NCBI GenBank assembly: GCA_032718475.1
Contig: JAUCBJ010005165.1
Location: 1-64,000 of the forward strand
Length of the DNA: 64,000 nt
Direction: 5' to 3'
Origin: Nemertoderma westbladi
Lineage: Eukaryota; Xenacoelomorpha; Nemertodermatida; Nemertodermatidae
The position numbers were made by a program, and so were the translations under genes. Positions within the stretch are counted from its first letter, which is position 1; each line of letters starts with the position of its first letter. Under the pieces are notes generated by a model. The model saw nothing but the letters and a program-made list of their open reading frames with translations. It searched no databases and was not told the DNA's origin. Shown one piece after another: positions 19,791 to 31,145 of the stretch.

Positions 19791-20230
19791 TACTACATAA
19801 TGGTGAATGTTCTAGAATCTTAGTATATATTTTTTTATGGCAGCTAGTGTTTTTTTACTAGCCATTATTTTTTGAAAATAAAACAATTTTACTTTTTTTT
19901 TAAATATTATTAGTTATGGTAGCTAGTGTTATTATGGAGCCAATGAATTATTTACTAGCAAGTAATAGTATGTATTTAAAATTATATAGATATTTGACCT
20001 GATATTTAAACTGATTTTTTTAATATGTTGCCTTTGTATGTGTTGTTGGTTGGTTAACAAGCCTATATTATTATCCTAGATAATAGCCGAATCTCATTGA
20101 GGGACACTTTATTGCTGAATTTAGATTCAGAAAACTGTACCGCCGCACGATGTTCAGTTTAAACTGTCCATTGTGGAATATTAGTGTTGAATATTAGTGG
20201 TGAAGTGTAGAATTGAATATTAGTGTTGAA

Positions 20231-20305
20231 TACGGATATATTCACCTTCAGCAAAAAACCTTGTATCGGTATTGGTTTATTTTGCTTCAGGTGAATATAT
20301 CCGTA
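20231..20305. repeat. 26-bp hairpin
   Basis: Arms at 20231-20256 and 20280-20305 (TACGGATATATTCACCTT outward) pair with two mismatches around a 23-base loop. No flanking duplication was found. Confidence 0.75.
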
Positions 20306-20814
20306 TATCCATCCAACTCTAAACATTGAATAATATCAGAATATTATAATAATTTATGTTGCTCTGTTATACTTATACTGCACTGTTCTACAGTACTAAT
20401 GAGCAGTCCGTACCTAACAAACTGCCTAATTTACACAATATAGTATTAGTTATCTGAATTGTTGATATCAATGGGATTCAAATGCGTACAGTGATGTCAC
20501 GTCCAATCACAGATCGTTTTCAAATTTTGAATAATTTTATAAACTGAAAATACCAATATCTCGGAGATTTTAGCATCTTATTGAATTCTGTAAACGCCAT
20601 TGTGTTTCTGTGATATTATTGCATCTAATTAAGCTGGTTTTGAATTTGAGTCGTGAACCCCATTGTCTGGGTCACAATTGTCCTAACTCCACTGAAGTAG
20701 GTTCCTGAGGAAATGGCTTTGAATGAACACCTTTGGGTTAAAGAAATTTGTATGTGGCTTTTGTATGGCCCTACACACGCATATCAAGTTTGTAGGACGA
20801 AAACCCCTAACTTC

Positions 20815-21316
20815 AAGAAGAACTTAACCCAAGAAAGCAAGCTGCAACAATAGGCAATCTGTTAGAATTGTGGTGTGAGATGGAAGTACGCCTGGACGAA
20901 GTTGAGGCTTCACAAGCTGGTCTCCAGACAAAGCTACTTGTGATCGAAACTGCTCCAACTGAAACTACTGGAGATGATACCTGGGTTGTTGTGGTACGAC
21001 GAAATTCCAAAAATCTCACAGCTTTTCATAAAAAGTTAACACCAATGTCAAAACAAACAACAATAAACATCTAAACATAGTAGCATAACCCCCGGGTTGA
21101 AAGCGGAATCTGCAGGGATTGCTTTTGGTGCCGCAGTATAATCTGGAGAATTATGGAAAGCGTGCATTCTCGGTTGCAGCACCATCTATATGGAACTCAC
21201 TCCACAAAGATACCCGAACTGCACCATCAGCGGATAGTTTTAAGAAGCGGTTGAAAATGTACTTTTTTGAAAAAAGATTATGGAGAGGAGAACTGAAAAA
21301 TTTATATTATTTTTAA
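20815..21316 (+). pseudogene. CR1/L2-like LINE remnant: ORF1-like piece and RT C-terminus
   Basis: The second half (21119-21316) reads NYGKRAFSVAAPSIWNSLHK and SFKKRLKMYFFE, the standard C-terminal tail of CR1/L2/Jockey-type reverse transcriptases. The first part (20868-21074) encodes a short charged segment (EVRLDEVEASQAGLQTKL) that could be ORF1-like, but this is weak. The RT catalytic domain is absent, so the copy is internally deleted or two fragments lie side by side. Confidence 0.7.
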
Positions 21317-22292
21317 CCAACAGACTTTTTCGAATAATTTTTATTTACTATATAATGCTGTGTTTTTAACTTCCACTTATAGCATTGGTCACCATTTTAA
21401 GTGCCTTGAAACACTTGAAGCTCTATAAATATTTTATTATTATAAACTATGTTACTGCATTGTTTTTTGTAAAGATTATATATATTTACACCATTAAAGT
21501 GGTTAGTTACCCATTAGGTAAGTTAGTTTCAGTTAAATTGTTATAACAACTCATCAGCAGCAATATGGACGCACTAATTTCAGTTCCCAACTTATCCGAA
21601 AACGCAGTTTTAATTGTGCTAAATACCTGCTGCTCTTGTGGCATATGCTTTGTCAATCTGAGGCCATTGATAGCATAGCCCTTCCTAACTAGCTGAACCT
21701 TTTTTGTTGTCATGGGCATGGCGATCCATCTGATTACTGAGTAATGGATAGAAACAGTATATCAACCAGGTAATAAAGGAATGAAGTCATATCGATGCTG
21801 GTAGGTTTAGGCCTATGTTTGTTTATTAGGCATACTTTTACTATTAAGAGAACTGGACAAGGTACTGGCCTGATGATATTCAATTCATCTGGCAAGTTTC
21901 TGTCTTGTGAGTTCATTAGGCCACTGATACTGTGATGTACTGCACTACAGCACTATGCACTCTGCCTACTGGTCTAGCCTATGCACTAGACAGACTTAAA
22001 TTGGTACTGTGTACTGTTCTGGTAGGCCTTGGTAGTGGTAATTTCAGCAGTACTTCTGTCTAACTTTCAACTTTAGGAAGCCTACCACTGAATTTCTCAC
22101 TATCTATGTTAAAAATTCCGGTTAAACAATCTGCTTACAAGAAGGGCAGAAGCTGTTTACTATATGTTTTAACTAAGGACTACTGAAGCAAGGACTGGCA
22201 CTGTAGTGGCACACGGTAAATCCAGACTTCGCTAGCGAAGGCCATGATGTTTATGTTACCGGTACTAAGGTTGAAGGATAAACATACACATT
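21317..22292. other. Intronic sequence, no gene seen
   Basis: AT-rich, no supported coding frame. It contains the palindrome TAGGCCTA at 21808-21815. Confidence 0.5.
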
Positions 22293-22604
22293 TTGTGATG
22301 GAATCCCCGAGTTGGCGAGGGAATCCCGACCTGTGTGTATGCGTTTCGGGTCATACGCGTCGCCGCGTTTGCTTGGTTGCTGAAAGGCTTTGAGTTCTGA
22401 AAGGCCGAAGGCCGGATAAATAACTGAGTTTATATGTTATAGCTGCAGTCTTTGATAACATCAGAATGTCAGTAAATAGCACAATCACATAATGGTAGCA
22501 CAGTCAGCGACGACGGTCAAAAACCGTGTTGCTTCTACACTCGGTACAAACCAACTGAAAGACACAATTAATATTGTAACAGTTATATATTACATGGGAC
22601 ACAT
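22293..22604 (+). repeat. Interspersed repeat family R2, plus copy
   Basis: It is the reverse-complement partner of 18289-18580. Starts near GGAATCCCCGAGTTGGC and ends near TATTACATGGGACAC. Non-coding. Confidence 0.78.
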
Positions 22605-23218
22605 TACTACCGAGAGAAAGCCGCCCCTATATTAGATTATTACAACAACATATCCATTGGGTAAGAAAGTGGAGGAGAGCCAGCCCGTCTCTTAATTTTT
22701 TACTTTATATTACGCGATCAATTTTCACTCATCTCGTCATGAACCCAACATGTATGTAACCTTTTGTTAAATTTGTTGGCTATGCGTTTGCGGTTGTTTG
22801 GGCGGAGTGTGGTAGGCCTACACTTTTCACACTTAAATATTTTGGTTGTGAAATGTTACAGGGCATAGCTATCTGAGATATTTCATTTATATTTTATTAT
22901 GAGAGGAAGAAGAACATACAAGGTTATTTACTATATATGTAACAAAATAATTGTTTTCGGGTTTAACTTGGAAGGCTCCCCAAATAGTTGATATACAATT
23001 ATAGGCCTATTTAAAATTATTTCCATGGTCATGGTCATTCACCCGTCTTTAGTTAGAAATTTGTTTGCATGAAAGACAGTTTAGTTTAGTTTTTACTGAT
23101 TTATTATCTCTTATCTGACTGGGGTAATAATAAAGGATAGGATAAATGGAAGCAAAGTGTGACAGTAACAAATATTTCCCCGTCACCCTAGCATGTCTTA
23201 AGTATATGATATATCAAA
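22605..23218. other. Intronic sequence, no gene seen
   Basis: Nothing recognisable apart from TAGGCCTA palindromes at 22813 and 23002. Confidence 0.5.
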
Positions 23219-23267
23219 GGGGGAAGTTTGGATTCACTGCATAAATGCAGTTCACCAAACTTCCCCC
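23219..23267. repeat. Perfect 13-bp hairpin
   Basis: GGGGGAAGTTTGG (23219-23231) and CCAAACTTCCCCC (23255-23267) pair exactly, with an inner TGCATAAATGCA. A third ACTTCCCCC follows at about 23281. Confidence 0.8.
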
Positions 23268-24123
23268 GAATGCACACTGTAACTTCCCCCTTCCCACAAA
23301 TATCCACTGTTGAATTAATTTGAAGCGATATAATAAGTACAAAATTGTGCGAGTTTTTAATTGTGTGGTCCAATTGTTATTTGATTTCTATTTATTATTT
23401 AAAGTGCATTTAATATCACACTGGTTTTTAGAATATTATACTATACAACCTTATGTTTTATTAATTTACCCAATCGAAGCCTCATAAGGGCCGGTTATTT
23501 GTACGCATATCCCCTAATGCGCTCAGTAAGGTTCAAACAATATATTAATATGAAAATAAAGTATCTGCAAAGAAAATAACCTAATACTATATAATTTGAC
23601 CTTATTAAAAAATTTGCACTTTTGCACACTTATTTGTACAAATGCACTTTAGCAGATCGTAATGGTGGCTCTTATTTAACAAACTTATGTTTATCCTCTA
23701 CCGATCTACGATGGTGTATGATCAAGTGTCAGTCGCTAAAAGTGTCAAAAATCCAATTTAATAAATCTGGATTTGCGATTTTGGACCGTATTCATGGACA
23801 TTTTTAAGTCACTTTATAGACATAAAAAGTTAAACAAATGTTACGATTATAGTTAGAAACCATTCCAAACTACATTTTAATCCAAAAAATAATATTCTAC
23901 GATGAATAGAACTGGAAATAACAGTGTTTGAAATATCGAAAAAATGTGCACTATTTAAGTGTACTTTGCACTAAGTGCACATAAGTCTTTTCCCAAGTTA
24001 TATCCTATTTCACACACTACAATCTATCCTATATCCAATGAAAAAAGTTTCAGATTAAACGGCCCTGTAGAACCGAAGTTATTTATGTTTAAAAATAGTC
24101 ACTCGACAATTTCAAATTCTCTT

Positions 24124-24196
24124 GGTCACATAGTCTCGTGGTTATCAATCACGTTAATGAAACCTAAGTTCGCGGGTTCGAAATCCAATATTGACC
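24124..24196 (+). repeat. tRNA-derived sequence (decayed)
   Basis: Over 73 bases there is GGTCACA at the start, an A-box-like TAGTCTCGTGG, a B-box-like GGGTTCGAAATCC and TTGACC at the end, which partly pairs with the start. The D stem and T stem do not form properly, so it is a pseudo-tRNA or the head of a tRNA-derived SINE, not a working tRNA gene. Confidence 0.4.
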
Positions 24197-25540
24197 TGAC
24201 CATTCTTAATTTTTTTGCAAAAAAAATTATTTTTATTTTTTCACTAAAATCGCTTTAACTTCGGTTCTGGTGGTCCAAATTCAATAAAATTGGTATATTC
24301 TTTGCCGTAATTTTTTTCTTAATCTTTTGAGAAGGGGTTATTTTTGGCCCCAAAAAAATTAAAAAAAGGGCCAAAATAACGATATTTTTCGACCCTTAAA
24401 ATTCGTAATTTTAATTATATATGTTAAGATAAAAGATAGCGGAGTTAATTTGATACTTTTTACAGGTACTTTTGGCGCAATACGAAAAATTATAATGGAA
24501 TAGCGATTTGTTAAAAAAAAAAATTTTTCGTCCCTTTTTATAAATATTATATTTCACACGATCGCCTGCCGCTCCAGTTTTATAATACCTCCGGCGCTGT
24601 GATTAACGCTGTTAGATAGATAATTTAACGCACTATAAGTCTGTGTAAACAAATCTCCCGTAAGTTAAGTAGTTTTCGAGCTAGACGATTTCCCGCGAAG
24701 CAAGTTTGAAGCGCGAAATTATAATTTTGGCCCTCATTTTTTAAATATTATCCTTGGAGCAAATCCGATAGCATATTTGAATTCCCCGTATGGATATTGA
24801 CTGTATAGAATGTTAAAGTTAAAAATAAAAAATTATTCGATAAAAACTACTTTACAAATTCTGGCCCTTTTTGGCCCCTATTGCCGACATATTTTTTGTA
24901 CCCCCATTCGATAGGAACGTAGCCCCAATGGTCTTCTACGAGTTTCATAAAAGAATTAGTGGATTCCTACCCGCGTTGTCGAATTAAACATTTCGGAAAT
25001 AAGTTTTCCAAAAAAGACGGACAAAAACGTACAAATTTACAGCCCTTTTTTCCACCCGAAATTTTAATAAATATCTTACCCCCATTCGATACGAAGGTAG
25101 TACCACTCTTCCCCTTTCCAACCGCGTTACTTTCGTCCCCGTACGATTAATATTAGCCGAGTTATAGCGGATCCCGCAAAGTCATTTTGTCAGTTTTTTC
25201 AACTTTGACGGACATTTTCGGAAAAAAGGCGTGGTAATCTTTTTTGAAAAAAAAAACGAATTCACTAATTAATCCCTTCTATCGTATCCCGGCGTCGGCT
25301 AAGCAATAACCTAGGGATTTTTCGAGCCACTGTAGAGCGCCTTTCAAAAAAATTTTAAAATTGTCGAAAAAATGACGGATTTTTGTCCGTCGTGTCCGTC
25401 GAAGGGTTAGATTTAATAATGTTAGAGTTGCTAATATCTTAGAATTCCGAGCCGCTCCCCTGGTGAGAAAATAAAAAAATTTGGTCTGTTCCTTCATCGA
25501 AAAGTCCCCCAGAATCCCAAGTTAACCTATATAGTTAGCG
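24197..25540. other. AT-rich repeat-like non-coding block
   Basis: Long A and T runs and phrases such as TTTTCGAGCTAG and CCGAGTTATAG that echo the block at 46.2-47.0 kb. No frame worth calling. Confidence 0.45.
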
Positions 25541-25625
25541 ATGGCCTGCGGCTTTAGGAGCGGCCGCGGTATTCACCTCCCTCATAGCGGCCGCGGCGGT
25601 GTTGCGTCAAATGGAGAAATATTTA

Positions 25626-25916
25626 TCCCACCTAGGTTTGGCTAACCAGTGGATGCGCTGTAATTGGACACATGCTGTCCCTCCATTGGTCGATCTATCC
25701 CCTTAGCCAAATGGCCAACCCCACCTTTTCCCTGGCACTATGCTAGCTTCTACCCTGAGATGACCTGTGCGCTGGCATCTCTCCTTGTGGCTGGCAATGT
25801 ATATTGCCTTCGTTGGTTGTTAGGTGACATTATATTGGTAATGTCACCTAGCCAACTGTAATTGGTAAAAATCCACTTTCCCCATTTTCCGCTGGGTGGT
25901 GCAGCGAATTGGATCC
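25626..25916 (-). repeat. Interspersed repeat family R1, minus copy
   Basis: Its reverse complement aligns with 18006-18288, beginning GGATCCAATTCGCTGCACC. With the plus copy it makes a 290-bp inverted pair 7.3 kb apart. An internal GTGACATTATATTGGTAATGT segment is itself self-complementary. Confidence 0.8.
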
Positions 25917-26327
25917 GCTTACACATTTCTGGGGTAAAAATTATGTAAAATATATGTCAAGTATTAGTTTTTCAATTACCTGTTGCTTTCATGTAATGCT
26001 TTCTATATTAGACCCCTATAACGTTTCTTAATAATGTAGAGTAGGCCTACCAGTAGCTGTATGTACTGGTAGATCTGTAGATTGGTATAGGCCTAGTTCA
26101 GGTAATCCTCTGAAGCGGCGTAACACAAGCAAGTACCAACGGCATTTCGCCACACAACCGTCAGACCGTAGGCTAACTATTAATTTGATATGATTATTAG
26201 TAACTTAGTAACTAATATTCATCATTGATTACCTTGCTAGCTGGAATCCGTCAAGGCATTCTGTTTTCATTTCAATTTTCATTCAATTAATTTATTAATT
26301 AAAATATTGGCTTTTCTTTACTATGCT

Positions 26328-26470
26328 ACTTACTCTTGGCCAATAAGAGAAAATCTCTACTTACTTTCAGCCAATATGAAAAAATCGCTACTTACTCTTA
26401 GCGAAAATTGCTACTTACTTTTAACTAATAAGAAAATAGTCACTACTTACTCATAATCGAGACTTACTCT
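26328..26470 (+). repeat. Imperfect tandem repeat, CTACTTACTCTTAGCCAATAA-type
   Basis: About four diverged units of roughly 30-45 bp share CTACTTACTCTT and AATAAGAAAAT. Confidence 0.65.
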
Positions 26471-26728
26471 GCATCAAGTAGTTAGTTGTCGTGGAAAGGC
26501 GCTAACAGCCTTCCATATTAAATTACTTTATGGAATACGAATTACAACCTACAATCTTCAAAGAGATTGATTGAGTGAAATACATTATCTGGGTATAATA
26601 CTATATATACTGGGTATAAATACTGTAGTTTCATAAACCAAAATAGATGAAAACAGCTATTCTTATTTTATTTTAAAATTATTTTAAATTCTCTGTACTT
26701 CTATTTTTTTCAATATTACTTTTTTCAG

Positions 26729-26888
26729 ATACACACAATGTCGATCTGTCAACGTTCTCAGTGATGTCAAGCACTCAAGTAAACTTCGACCTTTCTGCCA
26801 GTTGAATAGCCAGTACTTTGAGTTGAGTAATGACAATGACCTTGTAGATTCGGATTACTACAATTACATTTCTGTGGGAGAGTTTTAT
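26729..26888 (+). CDS. PAN/EGF gene exon 2: second half of PAN/Apple domain
   Basis: Preceded by a pyrimidine-rich TTTTTTCAG acceptor. The first base completes the split codon from exon 1, then 53 codons follow: YTQCRSVNVL, RPFCQLNSQYFELSN, DSDYYNYIS. C-x-S-V-N...C-x-L-N is the classic PAN/Apple core, where the cysteines form disulfides and the fold binds protein or carbohydrate. The exon ends before GTATGT in phase 0, and the next accepted exon (28001) also begins in phase 0. Confidence 0.72.
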
Positions 26889-28000
26889 GTATGTTTTAAT
26901 AATACTATATATATATTTAGATATATAGAAATACTAACATGTTAGTTTTTCACTACTATTGTAGAAAAATTATAATATTCATTCCAGATGTTCTTTATAT
27001 TACTATCTGGAGACAGGGTTGAAACTTGACGCAAATCCCATCTCTGCGAATTAATTTCTTGTCATAATGTTAAATTATCACTTAAGAGAAAGGAGCAGGT
27101 TACAGTGGTACATTATTCAAACTAAAACAATACTAGAAAGTAAATAAATAGATCAGGTTACGGTGAGTGAGGGAGACTTGACTTTATGGGAGACTTGATT
27201 TTTTTAATAAGTCAAGAAATATTGTAAATTATTTGACAATACCACACAATAATGTTCAAAATACTTGTAGGCTACACCCGCGCATCAATGTTCTATTACG
27301 TTTTGGTTATTTTTTGTTTTATTGCCAATAAACGTTTTCTGGGTTCAAAAGTAAATGTTTACCCTTTACAACGAATGAAGACTCGAACCCTTATTTTATG
27401 TCATGTTTGAGGACCAGCCAGTGCACAATCTTGTGCTTTGTCAGCCTCATGGAGTGAATAAGCATGGTGGACTGGACTGGACAGCCCATGACTTCTTGAA
27501 ACACATAATAAAGGACACAGGCCTTGAAGATGAGAATGATCTAGCAAATGTCATTGGTGATAGGGAGTTGTGGCGGCACAATTTTGTCGACAAGCCGGCA
27601 CAGCATTCTTAAAAATCCTAGTAGTAGTGATTATTAATAATTTTAAGTAAATAGTATATATAGATACATGTTAGTAACGCCTTACATTATAAGTAAATAT
27701 TATATTAATGGCGTTGTACAACCTAAACTATTTATAATCTTATTATGTACTGTATAAATGCAATACTGTACAGTAATGTATGTGTAGCGAGCCACGTAAG
27801 TCCATGTGAGCCTTTGTTTAGCGGTATAATTAGTGGACACGTCTGTCATCGTGGCTGTCGGGTGTTGGTAGAAATATTTAAACAATTTATATAAATTGCT
27901 TGCGCTATTGCAAATGCTAATGACATTTGTGGTACTATTGTTTCTGCTAATGATCTGGCTGCTGCTCTGGTAGTCTATCGTGTATATTTTATTTGTTTAG
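26889..28000 (+). other. Intron 2 of the PAN/EGF gene
   Basis: It contains a solitary diverged copy of the 68-bp satellite (about 27075-27140) and a LINE C-terminal fragment (27403-27612). Confidence 0.6.
27403..27612 (+). pseudogene. LINE C-terminal fragment
   Basis: A 69-codon frame reads TAHDFLKHIIKDTGLEDEND and VIGDRELWRHNFV before a stop. The KDTGL...DRxxWR pattern is the usual C-terminus of several LINE reverse transcriptases. No catalytic part is present, and the intronic position fits a 5'-truncated insertion. Confidence 0.6.
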
Positions 28001-28133
28001 AAAAACGGTGTTGTAAATGACTCGTGTATATGTGATACTCCAAAAGAAAGTAGGGTGGAAACAGAAATAGACCCTGAGATAGAAACAATCACAGATCCAG
28101 AGGCCGAATGTAAAATCACATGGAAAGATCGAT
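28001..28133 (+). CDS. PAN/EGF gene exon 3: acidic linker
   Basis: Acceptor ATTTGTTTAG, donor T|GTAAGT (a perfect donor). The frame is open throughout: KNGVVNDSCICDTPKE, then an acidic stretch rich in E, D and T, ending ECKITWKDR. It enters in phase 0 and leaves in phase 1, compatible with both neighbours. Three cysteines are present; no named domain is recognised. Confidence 0.62.
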
Positions 28134-28608
28134 GTAAGTTAAAAAGATATGATCTGTACCAAAACTCAAATAAGAAAAATCGGATACCTAGGGGGTTAAA
28201 GAAGATAATGATAATCATGATAAGAAATAAGATATAAATAATAATAAACTTTACTTGTAATTAATGGTAAATACAATGGGCAATGTATAGTATAAATACA
28301 TGTCCATCGTTCGTGGGGCCTTCGGATGAAGTAAGGTAGTTTATCATATGGGTACCACTATTCCAAACATTGCCCTCTCTACCTGGAGACAGGAGAAATG
28401 CGCGAACTGAGACTCGAGTCATTTGCTAGACTACATTTTCGAAAAACTACATACCAAGTTTGAAATTATTTCATTAATTAAGTCTTTAGGCTTCAAACTA
28501 CTGGATCTTCTATATTTTCTACACACATGTTTATATATGATATGGTCAAGCTCTAGACATAACATTATCCTTTATATTTTATCCCCACTTTATCCTTTAT
28601 TTTATCAG

Positions 28609-28704
28609 CAAAGAATATGTGTAACAATGCCATTGATAATGACTGCAACATTGTAACTGAAAAGTGCGAAGAAATTCAAACATATTTTCGATATAAATGT
28701 GTTG
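28609..28704 (+). CDS. PAN/EGF gene exon 4: short EGF-like segment
   Basis: Acceptor TTTTATCAG, donor G|GTATGT, phase 1-1. It encodes about 32 residues, NMCNNAIDNDCNIVTEKC then FRYKCV. The first four cysteine positions fit an EGF module, but the last pair is missing, so this is a shortened or divergent EGF. The split codon joins to exon 5 as GAT (Asp). Confidence 0.6.
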
Positions 28705-29164
28705 GTATGTATTGGAAACATTTATATGTATAATATCTGTATAATAATCTCAAATATCTGTATAATTATATACATCAATTTACATATGGGTTGCTCATTT
28801 TAAAAATGGTATTATTTGCATTACAAATTTAAGTGATATTTGAGGCGTTTAAGAATAGGTCTATTTGTATTTACCATGTCTACTATACGGTGCGGTGTGG
28901 GGGAATCAAGTCATCCTTCAATACAGGCCATGCAGCTTATATGTAGGGAAAATTAGCTTAGAAGGCAGAAAGTTTCTGTATTGCACACTATTACAGTAGT
29001 ACTAATAGCACAGTGCTGGTTGTTGATGTTAGACTAATTGATTGACAGATTGTATTACTTTAATTAGTTAGTTAGCTTTAATAAAAACAAGATTTGTTTA
29101 TATAGTATTACCTAAGACTAATGTTTCATAATCTCGGCTATAGCTGATCGAAATACGACGCCAC
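28705..29164. other. Intronic sequence, no gene seen
   Basis: AT-rich, nothing recognised. Confidence 0.5.
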
Positions 29165-30229
29165 TCAGAACCAAACCCCGTAAAGGTTGATCTTGCAGCT
29201 CAGTGCATGGGTGGTGGAGAAATGACCCCCACAACCCTCGCACTTCTCGGGGAGACCTGGTGGGGTGAGGCCGTCCTGGAGGGACAGGTTGTCCCGGAAC
29301 TCCTCCGGACTGAGGTCGGTGGAGTCAAGGACACTCGGTTGGGCGGTCAGCCAGCCCCCGGTCTTATTGAGAACCGCCCGTGTCGCGGTTCGCTGTTGGT
29401 CAGCTGGTAGCGCCCCCAATGCTGCCTCCCGCTTCTCCTTGTAGGCAGAGTCCTGAGACACCCGGCTCTCGCAGAGTACATGTCGCATGGTGGGGTTCCG
29501 CAGGCCAATGCCACCATGGCGAGCTGGAAGAAGAACCTGCTCCTCATCAGCCGAACTGAGTAGGCTTCCAAATAGGGTGGGGATGTATCGCCGGAGGAGC
29601 GCAGTCCGGATCGGGGTTACCTCTTCCACGTCTGTGGGGACAACTCGCAGCAGGTAGTCCCACTCTGCCTGTACACAGCGGGACAACCCAGTGTGTGCCA
29701 TTTGGGGGAACTCCGTAGCGACTTCCGCGAGTTTGTTTATGCTGTCCACCCACCCGGAAACCTTCTCATCAACGAACTCCTTGAGACCAGGGTGCTCCCC
29801 GATGTAGCCACCGAGGAATCGGTGTCCCTTCACTATGTGGACTCCGCTAGCACCAAACATTGCCTCCGCATCAGCCTCCCACCCCGGCTTGACGATGAGA
29901 TAGCTCTTCGTCGGCTCGGGGATGTATCCGATGCTGGGGCCCACCTGGAGGAGCTCTGACCACCATTCCCAAATCCCAGACAAACTGCCCACCGAGGAGG
30001 CATCATCGGCGTACCAGTATTGGCATTGCGATGGGATGGTGGGTTGTGCTGCCTGGTCGTCGTGGAGTGACAGTTCAGAGTCTGGTGACGTCGCCGTTGG
30101 TTTGGAACCTGACTCGATCGACGGGTGGCAAAGCCGATCCATTGGGTGGCGGCCCAGATTCAGGGGGTGGCGAACCGGCAATACTGGGTTGCAAACAGGG
30201 CTGGATCCATGACGAACTGGACTCACCAC
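29165..30229 (-). pseudogene. LINE RT catalytic box to CCHC knuckle
   Basis: In 354 codons there is CQYWYADDASSVGS with the catalytic DD (near residue 70), GYIPEPTKSYLIV, HRFLGGYIGEH, a long helical thumb (QAEWDYLLRVVP, LFGSLLSSADEEQVLLPARHGGIG), GGWLTAQPSVLDSTDLSPEE and the knuckle CEGCGGHFSTTHALSC. The expected RHND and nuclease portion is missing. The first 60 codons are the translated minisatellite rather than RT. Confidence 0.82.
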
Positions 30230-30465
30230 ATGGTGACTGTGTCACAATGGGTGGTGCCAAAACCAACTCGCTTAGTGGTGAACCAAATCCACTACGTGGT
30301 GAACCGTATTCGCTGGGCGTTGGTGAACTGAACTCGCTGGGTGGCTGAGAACCCAACGATAACGCAGGTCGGGGAGAACCGGGTTGGATGGGTTCTTCTG
30401 GGGCCGACGGGGATTGCACCTCGCGCAACTTCCGGACCACGGGCAGGGTCCCGCAGCCATATCCC
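30140..30465 (-). repeat. Pro/Ser-coding minisatellite inside the LINE RT
   Basis: Degenerate 20-21 bp units related to GGTGAACCAAATCCACTACG lie between the RT blocks ending QGDPLAM (30465) and YWYADDAS (about 30020). The unit is read in more than one frame as S/P/G-rich protein. In related elements only about 25-35 residues separate these blocks. Confidence 0.65.
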
Positions 30466-31145
30466 TACATCGCGAGGGGGTCGCCCTGAGGCCAACCCTC
30501 TTGGCTCCACAAGGGGGCGGAGGAACCAGACAGATAAAGGGCGGCGTGCCCATTGTAGGCATTGAAGAGGAACCTCGAGCACCTATGCCAGTAGACCCGG
30601 CAATTCCACAAGGCGACGGGGTGACTCAGGCTGTTGAACGTGTTGCGTGCATCCACCAGCAACATGGCCTGAGTAGACTCTTCGTCGAACAAGGAGGACA
30701 TCGCATGGACGGCGCCCTCAATGCCGGCCTTCACCCCGACACAAAGCTGGTCCGCCCCACACTGGAGAACGATGTCCGATTTCGTTGCCATCACCATACA
30801 GTTCGCTAGGAGGCGGTAGAGCACCTCGCCAACTCCGATTGGGTGGACCCTGGGTTCCTTGACTAGTGCTACAAGACGACATGCGCAAAGTGCCCGGATC
30901 TCACCCCATGGCACGATAGAGTTCAACAAACGATGCGCCAAACTAGCGACGGCCTCGCGCAGCTGGGCGCTGTGGTTGTCGTACCGAGTCAGCAGAGTGT
31001 GCCACAGCTCCGCGTCGCCTCCTACCGGACCGGAGCTTCCCTGGAGAGCACGGGCCGCCTTCAGAACATGCTGTCCGGTAACATCAACGCTCTCTAAAGG
31101 AGGGAGGTTTACGCAGAGGTTGAGGACAGAGGGAGAAATCGTCAT
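30465..31145 (-). pseudogene. LINE RT N-terminal palm
   Basis: In 226 codons: VKEPRVHPIGVGEVLYRLLA, CGADQLCVGVKAGIEGAVHA, LLVDARNTFNSLSHPVALWN (first catalytic Asp), FNAYNGHAALYLSGSSAPLW and EGWPQGDPLAM. These are RT blocks 2 to 5 in order. The frame stops where the minisatellite begins. Confidence 0.82.

Larger units (their letters stand above)
19611..26728 (+). other. Intron 1 of the PAN/EGF gene
   Basis: A GT...AG interval of 7.1 kb separates two halves of the PAN domain with matching phase (2). It holds the repeats and LINE fragments listed separately. Confidence 0.6.

Noticed and set aside
24124-24196. Functional tRNA gene
   Set aside because: A- and B-box-like sequences are present over 73 bases, but the D and T stems do not pair, so it is only tRNA-derived.
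30075-30582. Overlapping Pro/Ser-rich ORFs on both strands
   Set aside because: They are multiple-frame translations of a GC-rich minisatellite within the LINE.
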